DNA from: Rhodothermales bacterium
GTDB taxonomy: Bacteria > Bacteroidota > Rhodothermia > Rhodothermales > VXPQ01
Assembly (NCBI GenBank): GCA_951812345.1
Contig: OX638295.1
Coordinates: 1,188,759-1,252,758 of the forward strand
Direction of reading: 5' to 3'
Length of the DNA: 64,000 nt
Position numbers and translations under genes: made by a program. The notes under the pieces were generated by a model. It was not told where the DNA came from, searched no databases, and worked only from the letters and a program-made list of their open reading frames with translations. Below, one piece after another: positions 8,898 through 16,867 of the stretch. Within the stretch, counting starts at the first letter, position 1. Every line of letters begins with the position of its first letter.

Positions 8898-9539
8898 ATG
8901 ACGCTTCCCGATGAGGTACGCATGAATGACGATTATCCTGTGCAGTTCAGCGTGGAGTACGGGGACGGCTCCAGAAATCGGCTGACGGCCCTCTTCAGGT
9001 GGATTTTGGTGCTTCCCGTATTGGTCGTGTATGCGTTGTTGACCGATCCTTCCTATTCCGAGTCGTGGGTGACTGGTACGGTCCCATACTCGTCGTTGTT
9101 GATGCTCGTACTCGTCCTGGTAATTTTGTTCAGAGTGAAGTATCCTCGCTGGATATTCGACTTCCTGCTGGCTTTTGAACGTTTTGGGGCAAGGGTTTTT
9201 GCCTATGCCTTGCTACTTGTAGACGAGTATCCGTCAATCGACGAGGAACAGAATGTCCGTCTTGATATCGCTTATCCCGATGCCGACGCTGAACTGAATC
9301 GCTTCCTCCCGCTGGTCAAGTGGTTTCTGGCGATTCCCCATTATATTATCCTTATACCTCTGGGATTGTGTGCAGCTGTGGTTACCCTGATTGCCTGGAT
9401 TGCGATCATTATCACCGGAAGATACCCCGAGGGTCTTTTTCGCTTTGTGGTGGGCGTCTCGCGGTGGTCTTGTCGCGTAGTGGCTTACGCCTTCCTGCTC
9501 ACTACAGACCGGTATCCCCCCTTTCGTCTGGACCCGTAG
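8898..9539 (+). CDS. DUF4389 membrane protein
   Basis: A 213-residue inner-membrane protein. It has hydrophobic segments at about residues 33-50, 62-80 and 140-172. The DUF4389 pattern occurs twice: YPVQFSVEYGDG near residue 13 followed by the first membrane segment, then LPLVKWFLAIPHYI and TGRYPEGLFRFVVGVSRW at the end, finishing RYPPFRLDP. Function of the family is unknown. The start at 8898 (MTLPDEVRMNDD) could also be the ATG at 8922 (MNDDYPVQF), which matches the family start better. Confidence 0.8.
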   Translation: MTLPDEVRMNDDYPVQFSVEYGDGSRNRLTALFRWILVLPVLVVYALLTDPSYSESWVTGTVPYSSLLMLVLVLVILFRVKYPRWIFDFLLAFERFGARVFAYALLLVDEYPSIDEEQNVRLDIAYPDADAELNRFLPLVKWFLAIPHYIILIPLGLCAAVVTLIAWIAIIITGRYPEGLFRFVVGVSRWSCRVVAYAFLLTTDRYPPFRLDP

Positions 9540-9636
9540 TGGACCAGGCAGGGTATTCACTTGAAAAAGAGCACAACAGAGTCTCTATCGTGAGCGCTCT
9601 ATCGCCCCCGGCATTGCGTATTTCTTCATCCGTTTG

Positions 9637-10647
9637 CTACACGGAGTTGACCATGGAGCCTTTTTGTTTCAATGCCTCGATAAAGGCGGGAAGAACCTCG
9701 TACAGATCACCCGCGATCCCATAGGTCGCATGGCGAAAAACGGGTGCGTCGGCATCCTTGTTTATGGCGATTACGGTCCGGCTACCGGACATCCCCGCTA
9801 CATGTTGCAGGGCGCCTGAGATTCCTATCGCAATGTAGACGTCCGGGGAAACGGTTTTTCCGGTTTGTCCGATCAGGGATGAGGGCGGGAAAAGCCCGGT
9901 CTCGATGGCGCCTCGCGACGCTCCGATCGCCGCCCCTAGAAGTGCCGCAAGTTCTTCGATCAGCCGTTTGCCTTTTTTGTTGCGCACCCCGCGTCCCGCA
10001 GCCACCACCACAGATGCTTCCGACAAATCAATTCCCCCGGAAGCTGCCGTGACCACCTTACGTAATGTCTTTCCGGAAACCTTTGCATCGAATGCGAACG
10101 GGACATTCCGGACGCGCAGAGGGGACGGCGCCGGGTTCTCGGAGGCGGCGTACGAACCGGCCCTCAGCGATACCAGCACGGGGGCGCCTTTCGCCCGAAC
10201 ATGAGCTATGAATCCGGCGGTGAACACAGGGCGTTGCGCTTCCACCACACCATCCAGTACGTTGAAACTCGATACGTCGGGGAGGGCCGGGGCAGAAATC
10301 CGTACAGCCAGCGCCCCCAGGATTTCCTTCACGGTTTCCCCGGAAGGAAGCACTACCACATCAGGGACAGCCTGTTCGATAATACCGGCGAGCGCCGCTG
10401 TCAGGGGGGCGCCCTGTGGCGTCCTGGGAGGAGATGCAAACACCGTATCGGTTACGGCAAATACCTCCTCTGCTCCGTAACGAGCCAATTCCTCGAAATA
10501 CGCAGGAGGATTGTCGGACACGATGGCGGCAGCTATTGTACTTCCACGACGTTCCCTGGCGATCTCCCGGCAGCGCGAGAGCACTTCCAGCGACAGGCGC
10601 GTAATGCAGCCAGCGCGGGTTTCGGCAAAGATGAGCAAACGCGCCAT
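9637..10647 (-). CDS. etfA: Electron transfer flavoprotein alpha subunit
   Basis: FAD-binding subunit of the ETF heterodimer, which takes electrons from acyl-CoA dehydrogenases and other flavoenzymes and passes them to the quinone pool. The C-terminal FAD domain has the signature GQTGKTVSPDVYIAIGISGA and then INKDADAPVFRHATYGIAGD. 336 residues is a little longer than the usual 310-325. It starts one base after etfB ends on the same strand, so the two are one operon. Confidence 0.95.
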   Translation of the reverse strand: MARLLIFAETRAGCITRLSLEVLSRCREIARERRGSTIAAAIVSDNPPAYFEELARYGAEEVFAVTDTVFASPPRTPQGAPLTAALAGIIEQAVPDVVVLPSGETVKEILGALAVRISAPALPDVSSFNVLDGVVEAQRPVFTAGFIAHVRAKGAPVLVSLRAGSYAASENPAPSPLRVRNVPFAFDAKVSGKTLRKVVTAASGGIDLSEASVVVAAGRGVRNKKGKRLIEELAALLGAAIGASRGAIETGLFPPSSLIGQTGKTVSPDVYIAIGISGALQHVAGMSGSRTVIAINKDADAPVFRHATYGIAGDLYEVLPAFIEALKQKGSMVNSV

Positions 10648-10648
10648 G

Positions 10649-11446
10649 CTATGCTGCGGGCGGGCCGCTTTTTACGAAAGGTACAAGCACCTCGACCGCC
10701 TCATCCCACGCTTCTTCCAGCATACGCACCCGCGGGCGACCGGGCATAGCTTCATAGCGCTGTACATGCACTCCAGGCAATCCGACAGGCAGCGATACGA
10801 TCTTTACGTCGATCGGCTTCTTCCGCGCTCCCATGATCCCCTTTATATTCGGAATGCGCGGGTCGCACATATTGTTGGAGCAGGACACTACGCACGGCGT
10901 CTCTATACGCGTGATTTCCTGATGGACGTCCCCTTGTCTGGTCACAAGGAGACGGTTTCCGCTCCGTCCGCCCCCGTCCCTTTCCAGCGCAATGGCATTC
11001 CCGATGAAGGGAAGCCCCAGTAATTCGGCGAGCATGGCGGGCGTCAATCCTGCATCGGTGTCCTGCGCCTGCTTGCCGCACGCGATTACGTCGAATATTT
11101 CTCTGCGGAAATGATCCGAAAGAATCTGTGCACAGGCCTCTGCGCCAGGAAGGGTGTCCGGTACAGCCCCGGGGGGCGTCGCACCGTTCTTGACCTGGAT
11201 ATGTACTGCGGATGCGGCCCCCATCGCAAGCACCTTGCGCAGCGTTTCCTGCGCCTCGGGCGGGCCTGCCAGCACGGCGTGTACTTCGCCTCCGTATCTT
11301 TCGGTAAAGGCGATGGCGCCTTCCGCCGCCGAGGCGTCATACGCATTCAATACCATGCTTCCGGCGCTCGTATCGATGCAGCCTTCCTGCAAACGCAGTG
11401 AAGACGCCACATCGGGTACCTGTTTGACGCAAACGATAAACTTCAT
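10649..11446 (-). CDS. etfB: Electron transfer flavoprotein beta subunit
   Basis: AMP-binding partner of EtfA. It opens MKFIVCVKQVPD, the classic start of the subunit, has NAYDASAAEGAI in the N-terminal part, and the AMP-site region GKQAQDTDAGLTPAMLAELLG near residue 124. At 265 residues it is slightly longer than average. It forms a two-gene operon with etfA. Confidence 0.95.
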   Translation of the reverse strand: MKFIVCVKQVPDVASSLRLQEGCIDTSAGSMVLNAYDASAAEGAIAFTERYGGEVHAVLAGPPEAQETLRKVLAMGAASAVHIQVKNGATPPGAVPDTLPGAEACAQILSDHFRREIFDVIACGKQAQDTDAGLTPAMLAELLGLPFIGNAIALERDGGGRSGNRLLVTRQGDVHQEITRIETPCVVSCSNNMCDPRIPNIKGIMGARKKPIDVKIVSLPVGLPGVHVQRYEAMPGRPRVRMLEEAWDEAVEVLVPFVKSGPPAA

Positions 11447-11540
11447 ATCCGCTATCTTCTGACCATAAAACCATGAACGACACGAATGGCCCCGTGTTCG
11501 TACAATGCCCGTTTATGCAGCCCCTGACATAGCCTGATCC

Positions 11541-12074
11541 ATGAAGATAGTTCGTTCCTTGCTTGTTCTTGCCATTTGTGCGGTTTTCGTGCAGATCGCC
11601 GTATCGCGTGCCTTTGCCCAGGATGCGCCCCAGGATGCAGCCCCGGCAAAGTCCCCTCGTTACGGAATGAGTCTTAATGCCTTGTACAGCACCCCGCAGG
11701 GTGTGGGCCTGGGTATCCGTGGTCGTGCGTCCATGCCGATCAACGCGGATGTCTCCACCGCACTGGACCTCGGGTTCACGGGGTTTGTACTTGAGGGATG
11801 GCGCGGCGCCGATTATCTTTTTGAGCCGCAGATATCTCTCATTGTCACTCCGCCGCCAAGCCGCTTGCGCGCAGGGTATATTTTTCTTGGCATGGGCGGA
11901 TATCTGCCTCTCGCCGGCAACAAGGATACCAGTGGTCCTACCATTCATGTCGGGTTCGGGCGTGCGCATGGATTTGGAGAATCTGCTGTATTCTACGAAA
12001 TCAACCCGGCGCTTATCATCGGCAGCGAGCGGCTGGGCTTTGTGTTGCCCGTCCGGATAGGCATCATCTTTTGA
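11541..12074 (+). CDS. Small outer-membrane beta-barrel protein
   Basis: A 177-residue exported protein. Residues 1-27 form a signal peptide ending SRAFAQ. After it come alternating hydrophobic/polar strands rich in Gly and aromatic residues (YGMSLNALYS, VGLGIRGRASM, PQISLIVTPP and others) and a final strand PVRIGIIF ending in Phe, as in outer-membrane barrels. No named family recognised. The stop TGA at 12072-12074 is directly followed by the GTG of hemW, so the two are probably translated together. Confidence 0.7.
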   Translation: MKIVRSLLVLAICAVFVQIAVSRAFAQDAPQDAAPAKSPRYGMSLNALYSTPQGVGLGIRGRASMPINADVSTALDLGFTGFVLEGWRGADYLFEPQISLIVTPPPSRLRAGYIFLGMGGYLPLAGNKDTSGPTIHVGFGRAHGFGESAVFYEINPALIIGSERLGFVLPVRIGIIF

Positions 12075-13337
12075 GTGGCGTCCTTATATCTTCATATCCC
12101 TTTCTGTACGCAACGCTGCATCTACTGCGATTTCTATTTTACGACGACGAGATCGTCCCGGACGCCTTTTCTGAAGGCCATGCATACCGAGTTGGCGCAT
12201 TATGCGGCGGAATATGCCTCGCGCGAACCCATCGAGACCATCTATTTCGGGGGCGGTACCCCGTCGCTTCTTCCTGCCCGGGACCTAAGTGATTTACTGG
12301 ATACAATCCACCGTTCTTTCCGAACCAGCGATGTTTGCGAAACGACGCTGGAGATGAACCCGGACGATGCGGCGCCTGATTATCTGCGCGCGCTTCGTTC
12401 CCTCGGGTTCGACCGGCTGAGCATAGGCGTCCAATCCTTTTACGAGACCGATCTGACATTTCTGAACCGGAGTCATACGCCGGAACAGGCCGTGCAGGCG
12501 ATAGAACGGGCGCAGGAAGCAGGTTTCGACAACCTGTCCGTCGATCTCATTTTCGGTATCCCCGATCAGCCGGAGGAATACTGGTGCGCCAATGTACAGA
12601 AACTGGCCCGGCTGGGGGTGCCGCATCTTTCCACGTACGGGCTTACTATCGAGGAGCGCACGCCGCTCTACAAGATGGTGGCCCGGGGACATGTGGCGCC
12701 TGCCCCGGAGGAAGAATTCGCGGGGCGGTATCGGTTCACGATGGATTTTCTGCGGGAGCGCAGCTACGAGCACTACGAAATATCGAGTTTTGCTCTGCCG
12801 GGTATGCGATCCCGTCACAACGAGATCTACTGGCGGCACGCCAATTACCTCGGATTCGGGCCGTCCGCTCATTCGTTCTGGTGGGAGGGGCGAAGCGAAG
12901 AAAGTGGAGGGTCCGGGTCTGCGGAACAGACCGGGCCGGATGGGGAGACGGCGAGTAATGGAGCAGTCCGAGCGGGTATGCAGAACGGATCGACCCAAAA
13001 AACCGGTACGGGCGCCCGCCGCTGGTACAATGAGGCCAGTCTGCGCAAGTACGAAGCGCTGGTGCAGCAACGCGTACCTCCTGTAGGGGGCGAAGACGCC
13101 CTGTCGCTGGAGATGCTGGCGAACGAGTATATCTTTCTGCGGCTGCGCACCTCGGACGGGCTGGACGTACACCGGCTGAAACGGATGTACGGCATGGATA
13201 TTTTGTCCGAAAAACCCGACCTGCTGACCGCGCTTGAGAACGAAGGCTATATCGCATGGTCCGGGAACGGCCGCCTCTGTCTCACGGATGCCGGGAAACT
13301 GGTGTGCGATTCGGTGGTGGAGGGGTTGGTGGGGTGA
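12075..13337 (+). CDS. hemW: Radical SAM heme chaperone HemW (HemN-like)
   Basis: HemW-type radical SAM protein; the family is involved in heme insertion and is often mis-annotated as oxygen-independent coproporphyrinogen oxidase. The [4Fe-4S] motif is C11-x3-C15-x2-C18 (CTQRCIYC), preceded by LYLHIPF. The GGGTPS motif and the C-terminal HemN domain follow. It lacks the longer N-terminus and extra cysteine of true HemN. Start is a GTG placed immediately after the previous stop. Oddity: residues about 272-316 are a Gly/Ser/Thr/Glu-rich low-complexity insertion between SFWWEGR and ARRWYNEASL. Confidence 0.9.
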   Translation: MASLYLHIPFCTQRCIYCDFYFTTTRSSRTPFLKAMHTELAHYAAEYASREPIETIYFGGGTPSLLPARDLSDLLDTIHRSFRTSDVCETTLEMNPDDAAPDYLRALRSLGFDRLSIGVQSFYETDLTFLNRSHTPEQAVQAIERAQEAGFDNLSVDLIFGIPDQPEEYWCANVQKLARLGVPHLSTYGLTIEERTPLYKMVARGHVAPAPEEEFAGRYRFTMDFLRERSYEHYEISSFALPGMRSRHNEIYWRHANYLGFGPSAHSFWWEGRSEESGGSGSAEQTGPDGETASNGAVRAGMQNGSTQKTGTGARRWYNEASLRKYEALVQQRVPPVGGEDALSLEMLANEYIFLRLRTSDGLDVHRLKRMYGMDILSEKPDLLTALENEGYIAWSGNGRLCLTDAGKLVCDSVVEGLVG

Positions 13338-13388
13338 GGGGGATTCATATCTTGCAGGTCCGGTTTTTAGAAGGTATTCATTAGAGCT

Positions 13389-13649
13389 ATGGGCAAGAAT
13401 ACAGATTACGCCATTGACGAATATAGAATCGTTGATGGCCGAAACGCCGAGATCAAAGCGCATGTTCGCGCGCGCTTTGATGGAATTCTCAGAACCGTCG
13501 ATTTTTGGAATCCGGAACCGTCGGATCCGGCAGGAAAGCTTCGCGCCGATCTTGAGGATTTGCGAAAAGTACAGAGGAAATTTCCCGATGCGAACCTGCA
13601 ACCACAAATAGAGCGCCTGGAGAAACGAATCAGCGATTTGGAAGGATAA
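13389..13649 (+). CDS. Hypothetical 86-residue protein
   Basis: A small soluble charged protein that I do not recognise. The first half has YAIDEYRIVDG and FDGILRTVDFW; the last 35 residues (LRADLEDLRKVQRKF to LEKRISDLEG) look like a coiled coil. It follows hemW by 51 bp on the same strand and converges on the truncated helicase gene. It could be a remnant of an accessory module together with the helicase. Confidence 0.5.
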   Translation: MGKNTDYAIDEYRIVDGRNAEIKAHVRARFDGILRTVDFWNPEPSDPAGKLRADLEDLRKVQRKFPDANLQPQIERLEKRISDLEG

Positions 13650-13681
13650 AGTCACCCCTTTCATGTTTCCAAGAGCGTAAG

Positions 13682-14710
13682 TCAAGTCCAGAGCCACTCC
13701 AGGTCAGAGAAGGCGAGCGCTTTATCGAAGTTCTCGATGTTGTCATGGACGTTGAGAATGAGGCAGCGGTCGCTGCCGTTGTTTCTCGGCCCGCGTAAGC
13801 CCCTTCCTATCATCTGAAAATAAAGATTCGGACTGTACACCGGTCTGGCCACAATGATGGCGCGGGTCTTGGGTGCATCGAAACCTTCACGGAATACGTC
13901 GTAGTTCACGAGCGCTTTGATATCGCCGTTTCGAAACTTTTCAACCACTCGACGGCGGGTCATCGCTTCTGTTGTTCCACTCACGGCGCGTGACATGATC
14001 CCCTCACGATTGAGGAGTGCCGCCACGGTTTGGGCGTGCTCGACCGATGTTGCGAAGACCAAGGTAGGCCAATCCGGTTTAACATGTGTTTCATAGGCCC
14101 GAATGATTCGTTTTGTGCGTTCGGAATCGGATGCTATGCGATCCTCTGCACTTCTGGGGAGCCAAGCCAGCAGGTTTTGGATTTCATCCGATCCGCGCAT
14201 GAATTTTTCAATTTCTCGCCGATCTTCAGGATTCAATCGAAACGTTCCGCCCGTAATGATTTCTTGGTTTGCCCGAGCGAGTACCCCCATGTCCTGCAAC
14301 TCCCCGATCACCTTTTCCGGGTCATTGCTAGCGAAAGCTCCCGAATCAAGTCGCTTGCTACCGTAGCGGCGGACGAGTCTTTTTGTCTCGTCCTCGTCAT
14401 GTCCGCGATAAGGCGTCGCAGTAAGGCCAATAAGGAATGGCTCGTCGTTCCTTTGCCAGCGCGTCAAACCGATTTCTTGCATGACCGAAGTAGCGGTCGG
14501 AGCGATAGAACGGTGCGCCTCGTCGAAGACGACCAACTTGAAATCCGCCAGGAATTCGTATTCGTTGCGTTCGTTGGAAAACTTTGCGTTGAGTGTCTGA
14601 AGCGTTGCAACGACGACATGCGGGTGGCTGGTGGGTTGCGGCGGAGGCGCCCGCCCCACATTCTGGAGATGCGAAGTCGTGGTGGTTGTGGCGATCCTGG
14701 TTTTGCCGGG
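13682..14710 (-). pseudogene. 5'-truncated superfamily 2 helicase (DEAD/DEAH, SSL2 type)
   Basis: The remaining frame holds motif II as DEAH (VVFDEAHRS), motif III-like LTATPYRGHD, and the helicase C domain with TLVFATSVEHA, NYDVFREGFDAPK and the arginine-finger motif QMIGRGLRG. Upstream of the GTG at 14659 the same frame reads PGKTRIATTTTS, the tail of a Walker A motif, and is then blocked by stop codons at 14711-14719. So everything before GKT is missing and the protein cannot bind ATP normally. The full repeat at 14754 starts about 43 bp upstream of the break. A GTG-started 325-residue product could still be made. Confidence 0.8.
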
Positions 14711-14753
14711 TCAAGTCTAGTTGTGTAAACCCACCACGTTGTTCAGCGCTTTA

Positions 14754-15012
14754 AGGATACTCTGACCAAAACCGCTTCGCTCAGCGCTTCACGTTCGTGC
14801 GTAAACGACATCATGGTTCCCTCGTTGCAATTTGCGAAAAACACTGAGGTTTCGGGCATCGCGGATGTGAAGCGCCCTTCGGGAGGCTGCGAGAAGCGGG
14901 CTGGCCGCGTCATTCCTCATTATGCGGGGCCGCCACATACATTGCTTCGTCATTCCTTGCCAGCGCACCCTTTTCAGCCTCTGAATCTTTGCGGATTTAA
15001 TCAGAGTATCCT
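14754..15012. mobile_element. Full-length TIR repeat, MITE-like (copy A)
   Basis: 259 bp, starting AGGATACTCTGACCAAAACC and ending with the inverted form TTAATCAGAGTATCCT. It is flanked on both sides by TA (14752-14753 and 15013-15014). Inside is the conserved core shared with copies at 41168 and 49918, including GAAGCGCCCTTCGGGAGGC and CATTCCTTGCCAGCGCACC. It encodes no protein. It lies between the broken helicase gene and the nucleobase permease gene and probably contributes to the permease promoter region. Confidence 0.85.
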
Positions 15013-15076
15013 TAATTGCCGGACGAAAGGCAATACAGTATTTTCGTACTACTTCCTGCGAAACCAGTATTACGAT

Positions 15077-16819
15077 ATGACCACAGACAAGACAAATCCC
15101 CGTTCAGGCGTTCGCTATCAGGCCGATGAAGCCCCCCCGCCCACGCTTTCTTTCGGCCTTGGCTTTCAGCTTGCTGTGCTTTGCATATCCGGCATCGTGT
15201 TTACGCCGATGATCGTGATCCGGGCCGCCGGGGGAACCGAAATCTTCTTGTCCTGGGCCGTTTTCGCCGCAGTTATGATCAGCGGGGTCACGACGATACT
15301 GCAAGCGGTCCGATTCGGCCGGATCGGCGCGGGCTATGTGCTGTTGATGGGTACCTCCGGGGCTTTCATCGCGGTGTGCATCACCGCGCTTGTCGAGGGC
15401 GGCCCGGCCATGCTCGCCACGCTCGTTATCATTTCCTCGCTTTTCCAGTTCGCGCTTGCGGCGCGCCTCTCGCTGTTCCGGCGCATCCTGACCCCAGCCG
15501 TCACAGGGACCGTGATCATGCTCATAGCAGTGACGGTCATGCCAATCATTTTCGACACGTTGAGCGATGTGCCGGAGGGATCTCCAGCCATGGCCGCCCC
15601 GATAACCGCGCTTGCAACCATACTGTGCATTAGCGGCATTGTCCTGAAAGCCAAGGGGACCTTGCGACTCTGGGCGCCGGTCATCGGGGTTATCGTGGGC
15701 TCCGTAGTCGGCGGGTTCTACGGTCTTTACGATATTGCCCGCATCGGAGAAGCTTCATGGATCGGTTTTCCGGAAAGCGGCTGGCCGGGCATGGACCTTT
15801 CGTTCGGACCGGTTTTCTGGACCCTGCTTCCGGCATTCGTGTTCGTGACCCTGATCGGCGCTATCGAAACGGTCGGCGACGCCGTCGCCATCCAGCGTGT
15901 TTCCTGGCGCCGTCCCCGGGCAGTGGACTTCCGGGCAGTGCAGGGCGCAGTGGCTGCGGACGGATTGGGTAATTTGCTATCCGGTCTCGTGGGGACTGTC
16001 CCGAACACGACCTATTCAACAAGCGTAGCGGTTACCGAACTTACAGGGGTTGGAGCGCGCAGGGTCGGCGTTGCCGTCGGGATCATATTCCTCGTGCTGG
16101 CTTTTCTTCCCAAAGCGCTTGCCGGGGTTCTGGCGATACCAAACCCGGTTGCTGCGGCTTATATCGCCGTCCTTCTGGCGATGCTCTTCGTGGTCGGCAT
16201 GAGAATTGTCGTTCAGGACGGAATCGATTATCGCAAGTCGCTTGTGGTCGGCGTTGCATTCTGGGCCGGAGTCGGCTTTCAGAACGGCGTGATATTTCCG
16301 GAATACTTCGCAGAATTTGCAGGCGGCATTCTGCAGAACGGCATGACGGCAGGAGGGCTTGTGGCCATCCTGATGACCCTGTTCATGGAACTGACGGAAC
16401 GTCGGCCCAGCCGGATGGAGGCGGCATTCGACATATCCGCCTTGCCGGAAATACGGAAGTTTCTCGTACGGTTCACGTCCCGCAGCGGCTGGGACAGGGC
16501 CATGGGAGAGCGCCTGGAAGCCGCTGCGGAAGAAACGTTGCTTACGCTGTTCGACAGGGACGAGGGTAAGGAAAAAGATGGACAGCGGCGCCTGCTTCTG
16601 GCTGCGCGCAAGGAGAGCGACGAGGCGATTCTGGAGTTCGTCGCATCTGCCGGGGAGGAAAATCTTCAGGATCAGATGGCGCTGCTTGGCGAGCAAACCA
16701 CAGGAGCGCCGGTCGAGAGGGAAATCTCGTTGCGATTGCTGCGGCATGTCGCGTCCTCGGTCCGTCATCAGATATATCATGACACCGATATCGTGACGGT
16801 CCATGTGAAAACTCCGTGA
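15077..16819 (+). CDS. NCS2 xanthine/uracil-type permease with extra C-terminal domain
   Basis: Nucleobase:cation symporter of the NCS2 family, about residues 1-440 with 12 or more hydrophobic segments. The family signature region is GLVGTVPNTTYSTSVAVTELTG. Residues about 445-580 form a soluble extension (from ALPEIRKFLVRF through AMGERLEAAAEETLLTLFD to IVTVHVKTP) that resembles a HATPase/anti-sigma-like fold in its spacing of ER-x-EAAAEE and a late L-x-RHVASSVRH; this part is inferred. The ATG at 15077 (MTTDKTNP) is preferred over an in-frame ATG at 14813, which lies inside the repeat. Confidence 0.85.
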   Translation: MTTDKTNPRSGVRYQADEAPPPTLSFGLGFQLAVLCISGIVFTPMIVIRAAGGTEIFLSWAVFAAVMISGVTTILQAVRFGRIGAGYVLLMGTSGAFIAVCITALVEGGPAMLATLVIISSLFQFALAARLSLFRRILTPAVTGTVIMLIAVTVMPIIFDTLSDVPEGSPAMAAPITALATILCISGIVLKAKGTLRLWAPVIGVIVGSVVGGFYGLYDIARIGEASWIGFPESGWPGMDLSFGPVFWTLLPAFVFVTLIGAIETVGDAVAIQRVSWRRPRAVDFRAVQGAVAADGLGNLLSGLVGTVPNTTYSTSVAVTELTGVGARRVGVAVGIIFLVLAFLPKALAGVLAIPNPVAAAYIAVLLAMLFVVGMRIVVQDGIDYRKSLVVGVAFWAGVGFQNGVIFPEYFAEFAGGILQNGMTAGGLVAILMTLFMELTERRPSRMEAAFDISALPEIRKFLVRFTSRSGWDRAMGERLEAAAEETLLTLFDRDEGKEKDGQRRLLLAARKESDEAILEFVASAGEENLQDQMALLGEQTTGAPVEREISLRLLRHVASSVRHQIYHDTDIVTVHVKTP

Positions 16820-16867
16820 TCCCCCGCGGCGACACGTAGCTGAAGCATTCGAAGAGCATAGCCTGTC

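Noticed and set aside
13389-14710. Restriction-modification or defence system
   Set aside because: Only a broken helicase and an unrecognised small gene are present; no methylase, nuclease or specificity subunit is visible.
14813-15076. Longer start for the nucleobase permease inside the repeat
   Set aside because: The extra 88 residues are translated repeat sequence; the family match begins after the ATG at 15077.
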